Origin: Rhizobium sp. NXC14 | GTDB lineage: Bacteria > Pseudomonadota > Alphaproteobacteria > Rhizobiales > Rhizobiaceae | Direction: 5' to 3' | DNA: 64,000 bases | Assembly: GCF_002117485.1 (NCBI RefSeq) | Contig: NZ_CP021032.1 | Location: 310,001 to 374,000 of the forward strand | Part shown: piece after piece, positions 54,612 to 62,645 of the stretch | Numbering within the stretch: the stretch's first letter is position 1 | How the letters are laid out: each line of letters starts with the position of its first letter | Translations under genes and position numbers: made by a program | The notes under the pieces: generated by a model | Told to the model about the DNA's origin: nothing | What the model saw: the letters and a program-made list of their open reading frames with translations, nothing else | The model's database searches: none

Positions 54612-55361
54612 TCAGTTGCCCTCCAGCTTGTTTTCGAACATCGTCGAGCGGCGTCCGCGCAGCACGATATCGAATTTATAGGCGCGTGAATCCATCGGAA
54701 TCGTGTTGCCCCAGTCCAGCGGGGCGATCAGCTGCTCGATCGCCGCCTTGTCGGGGATCGTGCCGACGATCGGGCATTTCCAGATCATCGGATCGCCCTC
54801 GAAATACATCTGGGTGATCAGGCGCTGTGCGAAGCCGTGGCCGAAGACCGAGAAGTGAATATGGGCGGGGCGCCAGTCGTTGACGCCGTTCGGCCAGGGA
54901 TAGGCGCCGGGCCGGACGGTGCGGAAATGGTAGCGGCCCTCCTCGTCGGTGATGGCACGGCCGCAGCCGCCGAAATTCGGGTCGATTGCCGCGAGATAGG
55001 TTTCCTTCTTGTGGCGATAGCGGCCGCCGGCATTGGCCTGCCAGAATTCGACCAGGGCGCCGGCCACCGGCTTGGCCCGTTCGTCGAGCACGCGGCCATG
55101 GACGATGATGCGTTCGCCGATGGCGCTTTCGCCCGGCCGCGCATAGTTCAGTATCAGGTCGTTGTCGAGCTCGCCGATGATTGAATGGCCAAAGACCGGG
55201 CCTGTCGTTTCGGAGATCGTGCCGTCGAGTGACAGCAGCGCGCGCTGCGGCGCGCGCAGCACCGAGGTTTTGTAGCCGGGGGTCAGCGCCGGCGCGTGCC
55301 AGGCGCGGTCGCGGGCGAAGAAGGCGCCGGTCTCCGGCTTGCTGTTTGCTCGTTCGGACAT
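54612..55361 (-). CDS. pcaH: Protocatechuate 3,4-dioxygenase, beta subunit
   Basis: 249 residues. Non-heme iron(III) ligands are in place: Tyr in AGGRYRHKK (Y115), Tyr in PGAYPW (Y154), and both His in [11 protein letters not shown] (H167, H169). It performs intradiol cleavage of protocatechuate to beta-carboxy-cis,cis-muconate. It lies 9 bp after pcaC and 2 bp before pcaG. Confidence 0.95.
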   Translation of the reverse strand: MSERANSKPETGAFFARDRAWHAPALTPGYKTSVLRAPQRALLSLDGTISETTGPVFGHSIIGELDNDLILNYARPGESAIGERIIVHGRVLDERAKPVAGALVEFWQANAGGRYRHKKETYLAAIDPNFGGCGRAITDEEGRYHFRTVRPGAYPWPNGVNDWRPAHIHFSVFGHGFAQRLITQMYFEGDPMIWKCPIVGTIPDKAAIEQLIAPLDWGNTIPMDSRAYKFDIVLRGRRSTMFENKLEGN

Positions 55362-55370
55362 TTCTCCCCC

Positions 55371-55775
55371 TCAGGCCGCTTTCTCGGCGTCCATCTGTGC
55401 AAAGGCCTGCTTGGCAATCTTGATCGCGTGGTTGGCGGCGGGAACGCCGGCATAGATCGCCACATGCAACAGCGCCTCGCAGATATCCTCCCGGGTCGCA
55501 CCCGTATTGGCGGTGGCACGCACATGCATGGCGACCTCATCGTCCTGTCCGAGTGCGGCCAGCAGCGCGATGGTGACGATCGAACGCTCGCGCCTCGTCA
55601 GCGCCGGGCGCGACCAGACATGGCCCCAGGCGGCTTCGGTGATCAGCTCCTGGAAGGGGCGGTCGAACTCCGTCGTTGCCGCTATGGCGCGCTCGACATG
55701 GGCGTCGCCGAGCACGGCGCGACGGGTCGCTATGCCTTGCCGATAGCGTTCGGAGGGAGAGGCTGTTTCGTTCAT
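55371..55775 (-). CDS. pcaC: 4-carboxymuconolactone decarboxylase
   Basis: 134 residues from ATG 55775, which has GGAG 9 bases upstream and overlaps the pcaD stop (ATGA). The fold sequence is RRAVLGDAHVERAIAATTEF, GHVWSRPALTRRERS, and the helix with EVAMHVRATANTGATREDI carrying the conserved His. It converts gamma-carboxymuconolactone to 3-oxoadipate enol-lactone. Confidence 0.94.
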   Translation of the reverse strand: MNETASPSERYRQGIATRRAVLGDAHVERAIAATTEFDRPFQELITEAAWGHVWSRPALTRRERSIVTIALLAALGQDDEVAMHVRATANTGATREDICEALLHVAIYAGVPAANHAIKIAKQAFAQMDAEKAA

Positions 55776-56581
55776 GGGCTGCTTTCTCCAGGCGATATCG
55801 ATGTGAGGAAGGCGCGGATGATCGCCGTCAGCGCTTCCGGCTGCTCGACACAGGGAATATGGGCGCAATGGCGGATGATTTCGTAACGGGCGCCGGGGAT
55901 CAGCCGCGCTGTGGAGAGTACCAGATCGGGCGGGGTCGAGCCGTCCTGGTCGCCGACTATGCAGATTGTCGGCACAGCGATCGACTTCGCGGCCTCGGTG
56001 AAATCCGAGTCGCGGATCGCCTCACAGGCGGCGAGGTAACCCTCCACGGGCTGGCGCGTCAGCATGTTGCAATAGCCGGAATAGGCGGTGTTTTCGGGCC
56101 GTCGGAAGGCCGGCGTGAACCAGCGCTCCATGATGGCGTCGACGATGCTGCCGAGGCCATCTTTCTTGACGGCGGCAATGCGGGCGTTCCAGCTCTCTGC
56201 CGTGCCGATCTTGTGGGCGGTGTCGCAAAGGATGAGGGCGCCGACGAGATCCGGCCGGTGCTGAACGAGCGACTGAGCGATGAGGCCGCCAACCGAGAGG
56301 CCACAGATGACGGCATCCTTGACCGAGAGCAGGTCGAGCAGGCCGGCAAGATCGGTCGCATGATCCTCGATCGATGAGGGGAGCTGGCCGACATCGGAAA
56401 GGCCGTGGCCGCGCTTGTCGTACAGCACGACCGCATAGTCGCCGGCAAGCCGTACGACGACATCGCGCCAGATGCGAAAATCCGTTCCGAGCGAATTGAC
56501 GAAGACGATCACCGGCCGGTCGGCGGGAGCGCCGATAAGCTGATAGTGGATCGTCACGTCGTTTATGCGGGCGAACTGCAC
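55772..56581 (-). CDS. pcaD: 3-oxoadipate enol-lactonase
   Basis: 269-residue alpha/beta hydrolase starting at GTG 56581, with GGAGG 7 bases upstream. The nucleophile elbow is VICGLSVGGLIAQSL. The Asp is in CIVGDQDGSTPP and the His in IIRHCAHIPCVEQP. It hydrolyses the enol-lactone to 3-oxoadipate. It is the first gene of the pcaDCHGB operon and divergent from pcaQ. Confidence 0.94.
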   Translation of the reverse strand: MQFARINDVTIHYQLIGAPADRPVIVFVNSLGTDFRIWRDVVVRLAGDYAVVLYDKRGHGLSDVGQLPSSIEDHATDLAGLLDLLSVKDAVICGLSVGGLIAQSLVQHRPDLVGALILCDTAHKIGTAESWNARIAAVKKDGLGSIVDAIMERWFTPAFRRPENTAYSGYCNMLTRQPVEGYLAACEAIRDSDFTEAAKSIAVPTICIVGDQDGSTPPDLVLSTARLIPGARYEIIRHCAHIPCVEQPEALTAIIRAFLTSISPGESSP

Positions 56582-56616
56582 GTCGCTTCCTCCGTCATCA
56601 TGAGCTCAGCCGGGTA

Positions 56617-56788
56617 GCCCCTCATCCGGCTGCCGCCACCTCTGCCTGGGTCGAGCCACGCGTCTCGTCCCGTCCTTCGGACCCCCGCGTGCGGGGAGAA
56701 GGGATCTGCCGCACCGTCTCCCTCAACCTCGATGCCGCGTTTGGCACGTCCCCTCGCCCCGCCTGGGAGAGGGTTAGGGTGAGGGGCA
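56617..56788. repeat. RIME-like intergenic repeat, copy 2
   Basis: Starts GCCCCTCATCCGGCTGCCGC and ends AGGGTGAGGGGC. It shares with copy 1 the CTCATCCGGCTGCCGCCAC, CGTCCTTCGGACCCCCG, GGGAGAAGGG and GGGTGAGGGG blocks, with a different middle. It sits between the pcaD start and the pcaQ promoter. Confidence 0.75.
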
Positions 56789-56964
56789 GCCATTCCCGCC
56801 CCTCCGTCATGCTCGGGCCTGGCCCGAGCATCCACACGGCACCACCAGCCGCGGGTCAAGGCCGAGGATGACCGATTGCGCCTTCTCGTCAACTCGCCAC
56901 CATCTCTTGGCGCAAAACTGAATGGTTGATCCGGTTAAGTAAAATGATATTTTCAGGCATCTCG

Positions 56965-56980
56965 ATAACCCGGGAGTTAT
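56965..56980. promoter_or_regulatory. PcaQ-box-like palindrome next to the pcaQ start
   Basis: ATAACC-CGGG-AGTTAT matches the described PcaQ site form ATAACC-N4-GGTTA(A/T) at all but one or two positions. It ends 3 bases before the pcaQ ATG, so binding there would overlap the ribosome site region, consistent with autorepression. Confidence 0.55.
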
Positions 56981-56983
56981 GGA

Positions 56984-57901
56984 ATGATCGACAGCCGCGT
57001 CAAGGTTCGTCATCTGCAGACCTTTGTCGAGGTGGCGCGGCAGAAGAGCGTCATGAAGGCGGCGGAGTTGCTGCATGTCAGCCAGCCGGCGGTGACGAAG
57101 ACGATCCGCGAACTGGAAGAGGTGCTGGGTGTTGCCGTGTTCGAGCGCGACGGTCGCGGCATCAAGATCACCCGTTACGGCGAGGTTTTCTTGCGGCATG
57201 CAGGCGCCGCGCTGACGGCGCTGCGCCAGGGTCTCGATTCCGTCTCGCAGGAGCAGTTCGCCGATGCGCCGCCTATCCGGATCGGCGCCCTGCCGACGGT
57301 GTCGTCGCGCATCATGCCGCGGGCGATGGAACTCTTCCTCAATGAAAATACCCGGAGCCGGGTGAAGATCGTCACCGGCGAAAACGCCGTGCTCCTGGAG
57401 CAGCTTCGCGTCGGCGATCTCGACCTCGTGGTTGGCCGCCTGGCCGGAGCTGAGAAGATGGCGGGCTTTTCCTTCGAACATCTCTATTCCGAGCAGGTGG
57501 TGTTTGCCGTGCGGCCCGGCCATCCGCTGCTCGATGGCCGGCAATCGCCCTTTGCCGGTTTCGCCGACTACACGGTGCTGATGCCGACGCGCGGCTCGAT
57601 CATCCGGCCGGTCGTGGAAAATTTCCTCATCGCCAACGGTATTTCCAGCCTGCCGAACCAGATTGAGACGGTGTCGGACTCCTTCGGCCGCGCCTTCCTG
57701 AGGGCAAGCGATGCGATCTGGATCATTTCCAACGGCGTGGTGGCAGGCGATGTCGCCGATGGGCGGCTGGCGCTTCTGCCGATCGACACCGGCGAAACCA
57801 AGGGGCCGGTCGGGCTGACGATGCGCGCCGATGCGGTGCCATCGCTACCGCAATCGATCCTGATGCAGACGATCCGCGAGGCGGCCGGAGAGCTATCCTG
57901 A
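56984..57901 (+). CDS. pcaQ: LysR-type regulator of the pca operon
   Basis: 305 residues. The N-terminal winged helix is VRHLQTFVEVARQKSVMKAA, then LHVSQPAVTKTIRELEE, and a LysR effector domain follows from about residue 95. Position next to and divergent from pcaD, length and sequence agree with PcaQ of Agrobacterium and Sinorhizobium, which activates pcaDCHGB in response to beta-carboxy-cis,cis-muconate or its lactone. Confidence 0.94.
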   Translation: MIDSRVKVRHLQTFVEVARQKSVMKAAELLHVSQPAVTKTIRELEEVLGVAVFERDGRGIKITRYGEVFLRHAGAALTALRQGLDSVSQEQFADAPPIRIGALPTVSSRIMPRAMELFLNENTRSRVKIVTGENAVLLEQLRVGDLDLVVGRLAGAEKMAGFSFEHLYSEQVVFAVRPGHPLLDGRQSPFAGFADYTVLMPTRGSIIRPVVENFLIANGISSLPNQIETVSDSFGRAFLRASDAIWIISNGVVAGDVADGRLALLPIDTGETKGPVGLTMRADAVPSLPQSILMQTIREAAGELS

Positions 57902-57971
57902 AGTCCCACTTCCAATTTGCTTGCCGGATGCCCAGATTTGGACTAAATCTAGTTCAAGACAGGAGAACGCC

Positions 57972-58484
57972 ATGCAGCAGGCAAGACACAGGGAGCAGGA
58001 GCCGGAGCGGCTGGAAACGCAGCGGTTTGCGCCGGCCAATCGAAGGCGGCTGAGCCCGCCGGCCTTGCGGACCTTCCTGGCGATCGCCGATCTCTGGGGG
58101 CTCACTGAAGAACAGCGCCTCCTCGTGCTCGGTTATCCCTCCCGCTCGACCTATCACAGCTGGGCCAAGCAGGCGCGTGAGCACGGCGCCTTCACCCTCG
58201 ATGTCGATACGTTGACCCGGATCTCCGCCGTGCTCGGCATCCACCAGGCGCTCGGCGTGCTGTTTGCCGACGAACGCGCCGGAATCGACTGGCTGCGAAC
58301 GCCGCATCAGGCGCCTGTCTTCGGCGGCCACCCGCCGCTCGATATCGTCACAAGTGGCACCCAGGACGGGCTGATAACTGTGCGCCGGTTTCTCGACGGC
58401 GCGCGCGGCGGGCTCTATATGCCGCCGAACCGGCTCGACGAGGCATTCACGCCCTACGAAGACGCGGACATCGTCTTCCGGTGA
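57972..58484 (+). CDS. Xre/MbcA/ParS-type antitoxin
   Basis: 170 residues starting at ATG 57972, 6 bases after AGGAG. The helix-turn-helix-like part is LRTFLAIADLWGLTEEQRLL then YHSWAKQAREHG. The C-terminal toxin-binding DUF2384-like part ends in RRFLDGARGGLY. It pairs with the RES-domain protein whose GTG start overlaps its stop (GTGA). Confidence 0.88.
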   Translation: MQQARHREQEPERLETQRFAPANRRRLSPPALRTFLAIADLWGLTEEQRLLVLGYPSRSTYHSWAKQAREHGAFTLDVDTLTRISAVLGIHQALGVLFADERAGIDWLRTPHQAPVFGGHPPLDIVTSGTQDGLITVRRFLDGARGGLYMPPNRLDEAFTPYEDADIVFR

Positions 58485-59176
58485 GCGACCGTTTCGCCGA
58501 GGCGCCGCGACCGTCCTACCGGCTGATCCCGTCGCAATTTCCGCCGATCGGTCTCTTCGATACTGTGGCGAGGGCGGCCGATCTCGAAGCCGTCATGGAA
58601 CTTGTGGGATGGACCAATGACCGGCTCGTGGCCGACCGCATCCGGCGGCTTCCCGAAAACGAATGGGTTTACGGGACGCCCAATGCCAGCATCGTAATGG
58701 CGGCATTCCTGCATGTCGCAGCCGGCGGCATGCGGTTCAATGGCCCCGATCTCGGCGCCTGGTATGCCGCCGACAATCTGAAGACAGCCGCCGCCGAGGT
58801 CGGTCATCATCTCCGCCGCGAGGCTGTGGCGCGTGGGGTGGCGACGATGGCGCGCACCTATCGCAGTTATACCGCCACCCTGATCGGCTACTATCTCGAC
58901 ATTCGCGGCGAACAGACGCTGCGGCCCGATATCTATGACGGCACGAGCTACGCTGCATCGCAGGTGCTCGGCGAAGAGGTGCGCTCGAGTGGCGGCGCCG
59001 GCATTCTTTATGACAGCGTGCGGCTGAGAGGCGGGGTGAACGTCGCGGCGCACCGGCCGAGGAATATCCGCGACGTGGTGCAGGCCGATCATTTCGAAAT
59101 CACTGTTTTCGCCGGCGACCGGCGCATCGATGTGAGGAAGCTTTCCACCCGACGACGGCCAAAAGGCGGTGCCTAA
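58481..59176 (+). CDS. RES-domain toxin
   Basis: 231 residues. RES features are YRLIPSQFPPIGLFDTV, the MRFNGPDLGAWYAA segment with its Arg and Tyr, and AGILYDSVRLRGGVN with the conserved Ser. RES toxins degrade NAD+ and are neutralised by Xre-type antitoxins. GTG start by overlap with the antitoxin stop. Its end overlaps the convergent hydrolase gene by 4 bp. Confidence 0.9.
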   Translation: MSDRFAEAPRPSYRLIPSQFPPIGLFDTVARAADLEAVMELVGWTNDRLVADRIRRLPENEWVYGTPNASIVMAAFLHVAAGGMRFNGPDLGAWYAADNLKTAAAEVGHHLRREAVARGVATMARTYRSYTATLIGYYLDIRGEQTLRPDIYDGTSYAASQVLGEEVRSSGGAGILYDSVRLRGGVNVAAHRPRNIRDVVQADHFEITVFAGDRRIDVRKLSTRRRPKGGA

Positions 59177-59814
59177 AGCGGCAGGCGTTCGGCCCACGCC
59201 TTTGCCGCCTTTGCCATCGCGGCGAGGTGGCCGGCAGCGGAGAAGCCGGAGATTTTCTTGCGCGGCTTCAGGTCGTGGTCGCCGTCCTCAAGCCAGAGGA
59301 TCTCGATCCTGTCGGAGAGATCATAGCCCGGCACCTCGTCCTTTGTCCCGAACTCGTCGCGCGTACCCTGGCAGATCAGCGCGGGTGTCGCGAGCCTTTT
59401 GAGGTGGCCGGTGCGCAGCTTCTCCGGCTGGCCAGGTGGATGGAAGGGATAGCCGAGGCAGAGCAGGCCAGTGATCTTTCCCCTGTCGTAGAGACCGTCT
59501 GCGACCATGCTCGCAACCCGTCCGCCCATCGACTTGCCGCCGATGATGAGAGGACCGCCGGCGTCGAGCGCGGCAATCGCCGCCTCATATTCGGGGTTGA
59601 GAGTTTCGGCGCGCGGCGGCGGCTTGCGCCCTTCCGCGGTGCGGCGGGCGGCCATATAGGCGAATTCGAACCTGGCGACGCGAAAGCCGACGCCGGCAAG
59701 CGCGTCGGCCGCCGCTGTCATCGAAGCTGAATCCATCGGCGCGCCGGCGCCATGGGCAAGAAGGATGGTGAAGCGCGCATCCTGCGGCCCCTGCAGCAAA
59801 AATCTCTCGAGCAT
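59173..59814 (-). CDS. Alpha/beta hydrolase (KANL3/Tex30-like)
   Basis: 213 residues from ATG 59814, with GGAGG 8 bases upstream. TILLAHGAGAPMDSASM is the oxyanion loop, LIIGGKSMGGRVASMVA the nucleophile elbow, CQGTRDEFGTKDEV the acid and LEDGDHDLKPRK the histidine. It is a small, lidless hydrolase. Substrate unknown. Confidence 0.9.
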   Translation of the reverse strand: MLERFLLQGPQDARFTILLAHGAGAPMDSASMTAAADALAGVGFRVARFEFAYMAARRTAEGRKPPPRAETLNPEYEAAIAALDAGGPLIIGGKSMGGRVASMVADGLYDRGKITGLLCLGYPFHPPGQPEKLRTGHLKRLATPALICQGTRDEFGTKDEVPGYDLSDRIEILWLEDGDHDLKPRKKISGFSAAGHLAAMAKAAKAWAERLPL

Positions 59815-59884
59815 CGGCAATCCTCCATCCGCCCCCGGAACCATGTCGGCAGCCCGGACTTCTTCCCTGGAAAGGAGACAGACA

Positions 59885-60067
59885 ATGTCGACGAATGATG
59901 AAAACGTAAAGCCCGAGCAGCGCCGTCCCAAGGACGTCAATGCCGTTCCCGGCAAGCCGGAACCCGCCGACGCCGAATCGATGGCGCCGCCGGCCGTGCA
60001 GCCGGCTGGGGAGGGCGACAAAAGCGAGCGGCCGGTGGTCAATCCGGTGACCGGCGCCGCCCTTTAG
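59885..60067 (+). CDS. Small Pro/Glu-rich hypothetical protein
   Basis: 60 residues (MSTNDENVKPEQRRPKDVNA, then PGKPEPADAESMAPPAVQ), probably disordered. AAGGAGA lies 7 bases before ATG 59885. The ending NPVTGAAL is tidy. It is divergent from the hydrolase gene across 70 bp. Function unknown. Confidence 0.65.
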   Translation: MSTNDENVKPEQRRPKDVNAVPGKPEPADAESMAPPAVQPAGEGDKSERPVVNPVTGAAL

Positions 60068-60198
60068 TGGCCGCATGCTAAAGATGATGCAAAAAGCCCT
60101 TGAAACGGCGAATGCAAGCGTCCATATAGCGGGCCTGCCTGAAAAATGGATGCGCCCGGTATCGACGTTGTCGAGCTGTTCGCTGTCCGACAGGATAA

Positions 60199-60231
60199 GG
60201 GCGCTCCCCGCAAGGGTCGAGCGCCCTTTTT
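60199..60231 (+). terminator. Rho-independent terminator
   Basis: GGGCGCTC (60199-60206) pairs with GAGCGCCC (60219-60226). An inner CCC-GCAA-GGG hairpin caps the stem, and five T follow (60227-60231). The preceding A residues add pairs to the stem. It ends either the 59885 gene transcript or a small RNA. Confidence 0.85.
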
Positions 60232-60305
60232 GCGTTCAGGCATCCGGACGTTCGAGCAGTATTGTGTGGCGAGCGTGCATAACTCCACCAAGATCTATAT
60301 AGCAC

Positions 60306-60422
60306 TTCGGAATCCCGAGATAGGATGAGGCTTTGAAATCCTTGACTATTTCTCCGGGAGAATGCCGCGCAAACCGGCTCGAATTTCGGAATCTCGAAGC
60401 GGAGGAATTTCGGAATTCCGAA
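60306..60422. repeat. Three copies of a TTCGGAAT-centred short repeat
   Basis: TTCGGAATCCCGA at 60306-60318, TTCGGAATCTCGA at 60385-60397 and TTCGGAATTCCGA at 60409-60421. The last lies in a perfect 14-bp palindrome, TTCGGAATTCCGAA (60409-60422). They lie 115-230 bp upstream of the DUF899 gene and could be binding sites of one regulator. Confidence 0.6.
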
Positions 60423-60537
60423 GTGGGATATTTTTCGCCGCCCTGTCGATTTTCGCATCTTCCGATCGTCATTCCAACGATGTGCTGCATATTGCCCTGA
60501 GGTCGGCACATCATCAGGCAACGACAGGAGGATTGTC

Positions 60538-61239
60538 ATGGATAACCGTCAGCTGGTACCTGCCGCCGTACTCGCGGCCAAGAATGGCGTTCGTTTCCCG
60601 AATGAGAGCGAGGAATATCGTATCGCCCGCGATGCGCTGTTGGCCGAAGAGATCGAATTGCGCCGGCACATCGAGCGCGTGGCAAGACAGCGCCGGGCGC
60701 TGCCGCCGGGCGGCGAGGTGAAGAAGGATTATCGCTTCGAAGGTGCCGACGGGCCGATCTCGCTCAGCGAGCTCTTTGCCGACAAGGAGACGCTGATCGT
60801 CTATAGCTACATGTTCGGGCCGGAGCGCGAGCGTCCATGCCCCATGTGCACCTCGCTGCTGTCGGCCTGGGATGGCGAGGTGCCGGATATCCAGCAGCGC
60901 GCCGCCCTTGCGGTGGTCGCGCTTTCGCCGATCGGCAGACTGCTCGCCTTCAAGAAGGAGCGCGGCTGGCACCACCTGCCGCTTTATTCCGATCCGTCGG
61001 GCGATTACAGCCGCGACTATCACGCCATAGGCAGAGGCGGCGGCGATGACGCCGCCTACAACGTCTTCAAGAGGCGCGACGGCACGATCCGCCACTTCTG
61101 GAGCCAGGAAATGGGCGGCGTGACGGCTGATCCCGGCGAGGATCCGCGCGGCGCGCCCGATCTGATGCCGCTCTGGACGCTGATCGACACGACGCCGGAA
61201 GGCCGGGCGCCGGACTGGTATCCGAAGCTGTCCTACTGA
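60538..61239 (+). CDS. DUF899-family thioredoxin-like protein
   Basis: 233 residues. DUF899 features: EEIELRRHIERVARQRRALP, YRFEGADGPISLSELF, YSYMFGPERERPCPMCTSLL (a CPMC pair at the thioredoxin-like site) and LPLYSDPSGDYSRDYHA. GGAGG lies 6 bases upstream. The function of the family is not established, and a redox role is suggested by the fold. Confidence 0.9.
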   Translation: MDNRQLVPAAVLAAKNGVRFPNESEEYRIARDALLAEEIELRRHIERVARQRRALPPGGEVKKDYRFEGADGPISLSELFADKETLIVYSYMFGPERERPCPMCTSLLSAWDGEVPDIQQRAALAVVALSPIGRLLAFKKERGWHHLPLYSDPSGDYSRDYHAIGRGGGDDAAYNVFKRRDGTIRHFWSQEMGGVTADPGEDPRGAPDLMPLWTLIDTTPEGRAPDWYPKLSY

Positions 61240-61259
61240 CGGTTTTAGCGCGCGCTGCG

Positions 61260-61889
61260 TCAGCCGGTGGAGCGGTTTCTGGAGGTCTCGATCCATTCGA
61301 GATTGGTCACAGAAGCCTCCGGCAGCAACGACGGATCGAGATCGTAGACGTAGCCGCTCAGCATGTCGGCGGCGCGTTCGGCCGCCTTGATCTTCGCCTC
61401 GGTTTCCGCGACCGCCTTGGAGATCGCTTCGATGCGGGCGCGGAACATATGGGCGAGCACATCACGGCCGGACTGCTTTTCCAACCGCTCCAGATGCAGG
61501 CCGACGCGCGAGGCGTGGCGTTCCAGCTCGCTCTTGCTGAACCGCGCCTTGCGCAGTTCCTCGGAGAGGCTTTCCTGCATCACCGCGACCGGGTCGAAAC
61601 TGCCCGGCGCCCGCTCGTCGAGCACGGCGTCGGTCACGAGCTTCTCGATCATCACAAGCGCCTGCAGCTCGGCCGCATCGGCGAACTCGACGTCATAGCC
61701 GGTATCGTCATAGACCTTGCGGCGGACCGGATCGAGAAGCAGCGCATAGGCTTTCTGCAGATTGTCGAAGGCTTCCGTATCGCCGCCCGAATCAGGATGG
61801 GCGACCTTTGCCAGGCGCCGGTAGGCCGCCTTCAGCTTCGCCTCGTCCGCATCGCGTTCAACGCCGAGAATATCGTATGGATCCGTCAC
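61260..61889 (-). CDS. J-domain (DnaJ-like) protein
   Basis: 209 residues. The N-terminal J domain (1-65) has DPYDILGVERDADEAKLKAA and the HPD motif in AKVAHPDSGGD (H31). No Gly/Phe-rich region, zinc finger or C-terminal substrate domain is present. The rest is coiled-coil-rich helix. It may recruit DnaK to a specific client. Confidence 0.9.
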   Translation of the reverse strand: MTDPYDILGVERDADEAKLKAAYRRLAKVAHPDSGGDTEAFDNLQKAYALLLDPVRRKVYDDTGYDVEFADAAELQALVMIEKLVTDAVLDERAPGSFDPVAVMQESLSEELRKARFSKSELERHASRVGLHLERLEKQSGRDVLAHMFRARIEAISKAVAETEAKIKAAERAADMLSGYVYDLDPSLLPEASVTNLEWIETSRNRSTG

Positions 61890-62064
61890 ACCTGCTCCCT
61901 TGCCGCCCTTGATGTCGCGGGCAGTCTAGGTCTTCTTCTGCATCAGAAGGGCAAAGTTTAGACCGAAAGCAGGAACGGCGTCCATGGCCTGATATCGCGA
62001 TCGCCGATGCTGGCACCCTGATTTTTTCCGAAATCGGTCGAAATTCCAAAGAGTTAAGGGAAAA

Positions 62065-62640
62065 TCAGTGAGTAGCGATCGAGATGAGATAACATCTGGC
62101 CTGGCCGTCGATATCAAGCGCAGCTATCGTCATATCCTCGATCAGCAGCGCGTCGCCGGCTGCAAGCGTCCCGGTCTCGCCCGACCGGCGGAATGACACC
62201 ATGCCGCGGTGGCAGAGGAACAGGCATGTCGGCGATGGCAACGGCAGGCGCGTGGCGCCGTCGATGTCGATTCGGGCGAGGCTATGGGTGAGGCCGGCCC
62301 GGCGCGTCATGACGTTGAGATCGGTGATCGCGCCGTCTTCGAGCCTGGCGGTGACGGGGACATCAGCCGGGAAGGCAAGAGGAGTGGTTTGTGTCGTCAG
62401 CAGGACAGCAGCGCTGCCGTCGATCTCGAGCACCATGCCGTTGCCGTCGAGGACCGCCAGCGTCCGGTCGATGCCCGGGAAAATCGAAAACGGTCCGTCC
62501 TCCGCGACCGCTGCCATGCTGATGCGCCAGTCGAAATCGTCGATCGGGGCGCCTGGCGGAGAGACGGCGATCTCCACCGTCTCTCCCTTGCCGTTCTTCC
62601 ACGGCATGCGCTTGTGATCGCCGGCGCGCAGGATCCTCAT
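62065..62640 (-). CDS. hutD: HutD-family protein
   Basis: 191-residue cupin-like protein. Family segments are ILRAGDHKRMPWKNGKGET, DFDWRISMAAVAEDGPFS and FPGIDRTLAVLDGNGM. The start is the ATG at 62640, 5 bp after the hutU stop, giving a coupled pair. HutD is found in histidine-utilisation operons and is thought to limit pathway flux. Its exact biochemistry is unsettled. Confidence 0.9.
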   Translation of the reverse strand: MRILRAGDHKRMPWKNGKGETVEIAVSPPGAPIDDFDWRISMAAVAEDGPFSIFPGIDRTLAVLDGNGMVLEIDGSAAVLLTTQTTPLAFPADVPVTARLEDGAITDLNVMTRRAGLTHSLARIDIDGATRLPLPSPTCLFLCHRGMVSFRRSGETGTLAAGDALLIEDMTIAALDIDGQARCYLISIATH

Positions 62641-62645
62641 GAGGT

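Larger units (their letters stand above)
56582..56983. other. pcaD-pcaQ intergenic region
   Basis: About 400 bp. Most of it is taken by RIME-like copy 2 (56617-56788). The remainder toward pcaQ is AT-richer and holds GGTTGATCCGGTTAAG (about 56924-56939) and the PcaQ-box-like palindrome at 56965-56980. Confidence 0.6.
60068..60537. other. Intergenic region with a terminator and short repeats
   Basis: About 470 bp between the small gene and the DUF899 gene. It holds a clear rho-independent terminator at 60199-60231 and three copies of a TTCGGAAT-type repeat between 60306 and 60422. No protein gene recognised. The terminator lies 132 bases after the previous stop, which leaves room for a short RNA. 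Confidence 0.55.
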
